A stretch of 6,280 bases of DNA from positions 1 through 6,280 of the forward strand of contig JAOZHK010000167.1 of assembly GCA_026014905.1 (NCBI GenBank). The letters run 5' to 3'. Below, piece by piece: positions 5,391-6,280 of the stretch. Origin of the DNA: Candidatus Bathyarchaeota archaeon. GTDB lineage: Archaea; Thermoproteota; Bathyarchaeia; RBG-16-48-13; GCA-020355125. Made by a program: the position numbers and the translations under genes. Below the pieces are notes generated by a model. The model was not told where the DNA came from. It was given only the letters and a program-made list of their open reading frames with translations, and searched no databases. Position 1 is the first letter of the stretch. Every line of letters begins with the position of its first letter.

Positions 5391-6280
5391 ATGTTGAGTT
5401 TAAAGGATCGCGATATTGTCTCTATTCGAGATTTTACTCGGAATGAAGTCGAACATATTTTAGCTACTGCGAGACTAATGGAGCCTCTGGCTAAAGGCGG
5501 CGCTAAAATATTGGATGGCAAAGTTTTAGCAAATATCTTTTTTGAACCCAGCACACGGACACGATTGAGCTTTGAATCAGCGATCTTGAAACTGGGAGGA
5601 CAGTATATTAGTATCCCTGAGTCGCAAGTGAGCTCGATCCAAAAAGGCGAAAGCCTGATTGACACCGTCAGAGTTATGGAAAATTACGCAGATACTATTG
5701 TCTTACGGCATCCTTTGGAGGGCGCAGCACGCCTCGCCTCTGAAGTAGCAGTTGTTCCTATCATAAATGGTGGGTCGGGAAGTGGGGAACATCCCACCCA
5801 AGCATTATTAGATGTATATACAATGAAACGAGAATTGGGTGCTATTGATGGATTACACGTTGGATTACTTGGTGATCTCAGATATGGACGTACTGTCCAT
5901 TCTTTAGCATATCTTTTAGCGATGTATGATACTACCCTCTATATGGTCTCGCCTGACTCATTACGTATGCGACATGAGATCATTGATGATATTTCGAGTC
6001 AGGTGAAAGTAGTTGAAAGGGATAACGTGGAAGACATTATCTCTAAAGTCGATGTGTTATATGTAACTCGAATTCAAAAAGAACGGTTTCCCGATCCCGA
6101 AGAGTATGAAAAAGTCAAGGGCATATATCGGATCAGTCCTGAGACTCTTCGTCCTGCTAAAAACAATATGATTCTTTTACATCCGTTACCACGTGTCGAT
6201 GAAGTGACTTTGGAAGTAGATTACACGCCATATGCGCGTTATTTTAAAGAAACTTGGTATGGATTAGTTACTCGGATGGG
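5391..6280 (+). CDS. pyrB: Aspartate carbamoyltransferase catalytic chain (3' end beyond window)
   Basis: PyrB condenses carbamoyl phosphate with aspartate. The open frame gives 296 residues before the window ends; with a family length near 305-310, about ten residues are missing. Visible motifs are the carbamoyl-phosphate loop FEPSTRTR (51-58), SSIQKGES (81-88, with S81 and K85 supplied to the neighbouring active site), R106, EHPTQALLD (133-141, H134), GDLRYGRTVHS (161-171, R167), TRIQKER (226-232) and HPLPR (264-268). The start is ATG with AGGGGA ending 3 nt upstream. The loop before HPTQ reads GSGSGE, where many relatives have GDGxNQ; all main catalytic residues remain. It is divergent from pyrI. 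The minus-strand frame opposite its first part is a shadow. Confidence 0.95.
   Translation, partial: MLSLKDRDIVSIRDFTRNEVEHILATARLMEPLAKGGAKILDGKVLANIFFEPSTRTRLSFESAILKLGGQYISIPESQVSSIQKGESLIDTVRVMENYADTIVLRHPLEGAARLASEVAVVPIINGGSGSGEHPTQALLDVYTMKRELGAIDGLHVGLLGDLRYGRTVHSLAYLLAMYDTTLYMVSPDSLRMRHEIIDDISSQVKVVERDNVEDIISKVDVLYVTRIQKERFPDPEEYEKVKGIYRISPETLRPAKNNMILLHPLPRVDEVTLEVDYTPYARYFKETWYGLVTRM

Noticed and set aside
5264..5665. 133-residue minus-strand frame across the pyrI/pyrB promoter and pyrB start
   Set aside because: It lies opposite the clearly conserved pyrB coding sequence and shows no family features.

Overview
This window is a stretch of archaeal chromosome dense with housekeeping genes. 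The archaeal assignment is firm: it encodes transcription factor E (TFE), the tRNA C56 2'-O-methyltransferase aTrm56, archaeal-type MBF1 (zinc ribbon plus HTH), a NAC protein with a UBA domain, and aspartate carbamoyltransferase with its separate zinc-binding regulatory chain. TATA-like elements sit about 25-30 nt upstream of several starts. The gene set and sequence style suggest a euryarchaeon, perhaps of the methanogen lineages related to Methanomicrobia. That narrower placement is inference. No mobile element, CRISPR array, rRNA or tRNA was seen.

Layout from left to right. (1) A minus-strand pair, tfe followed by an HD-domain protein, diverges from trm56 on the plus strand. The tfe and trm56 promoters share about 80 bp. 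(2) trm56 converges with hflX with only 7 bp between the stops. (3) A minus-strand pair, mbf1 followed by hflX, diverges from a plus-strand pair, a PUA-domain protein followed by nac. (4) A 376-bp stretch without an obvious large gene separates nac from pyrI. It contains a plausible 42-residue single-span membrane protein on the minus strand. (5) pyrI (minus) and pyrB (plus, running off the window end) are transcribed divergently from a 105-bp shared promoter region, not as the usual pyrBI operon.

Functionally, positions 584-4447 are mostly information processing: transcription initiation (TFE), a transcription or translation adaptor (MBF1), tRNA modification (aTrm56), a ribosome-associated GTPase (HflX), an RNA-binding PUA protein and a nascent-chain factor (NAC). 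The right end is pyrimidine biosynthesis.

The main oddities concern translation starts. About half of the genes begin with a non-ATG codon. The family-conserved N-terminus of hflX has no ATG, GTG or TTG in frame, but has an ATA placed ideally behind a strong Shine-Dalgarno sequence. Three genes (tfe, trm56, PUA) have TATA-to-start distances that suggest leaderless transcripts. I found no clearly new multi-gene system; the most novel items are the hflX start, the small membrane protein and the divergent pyrI/pyrB arrangement.
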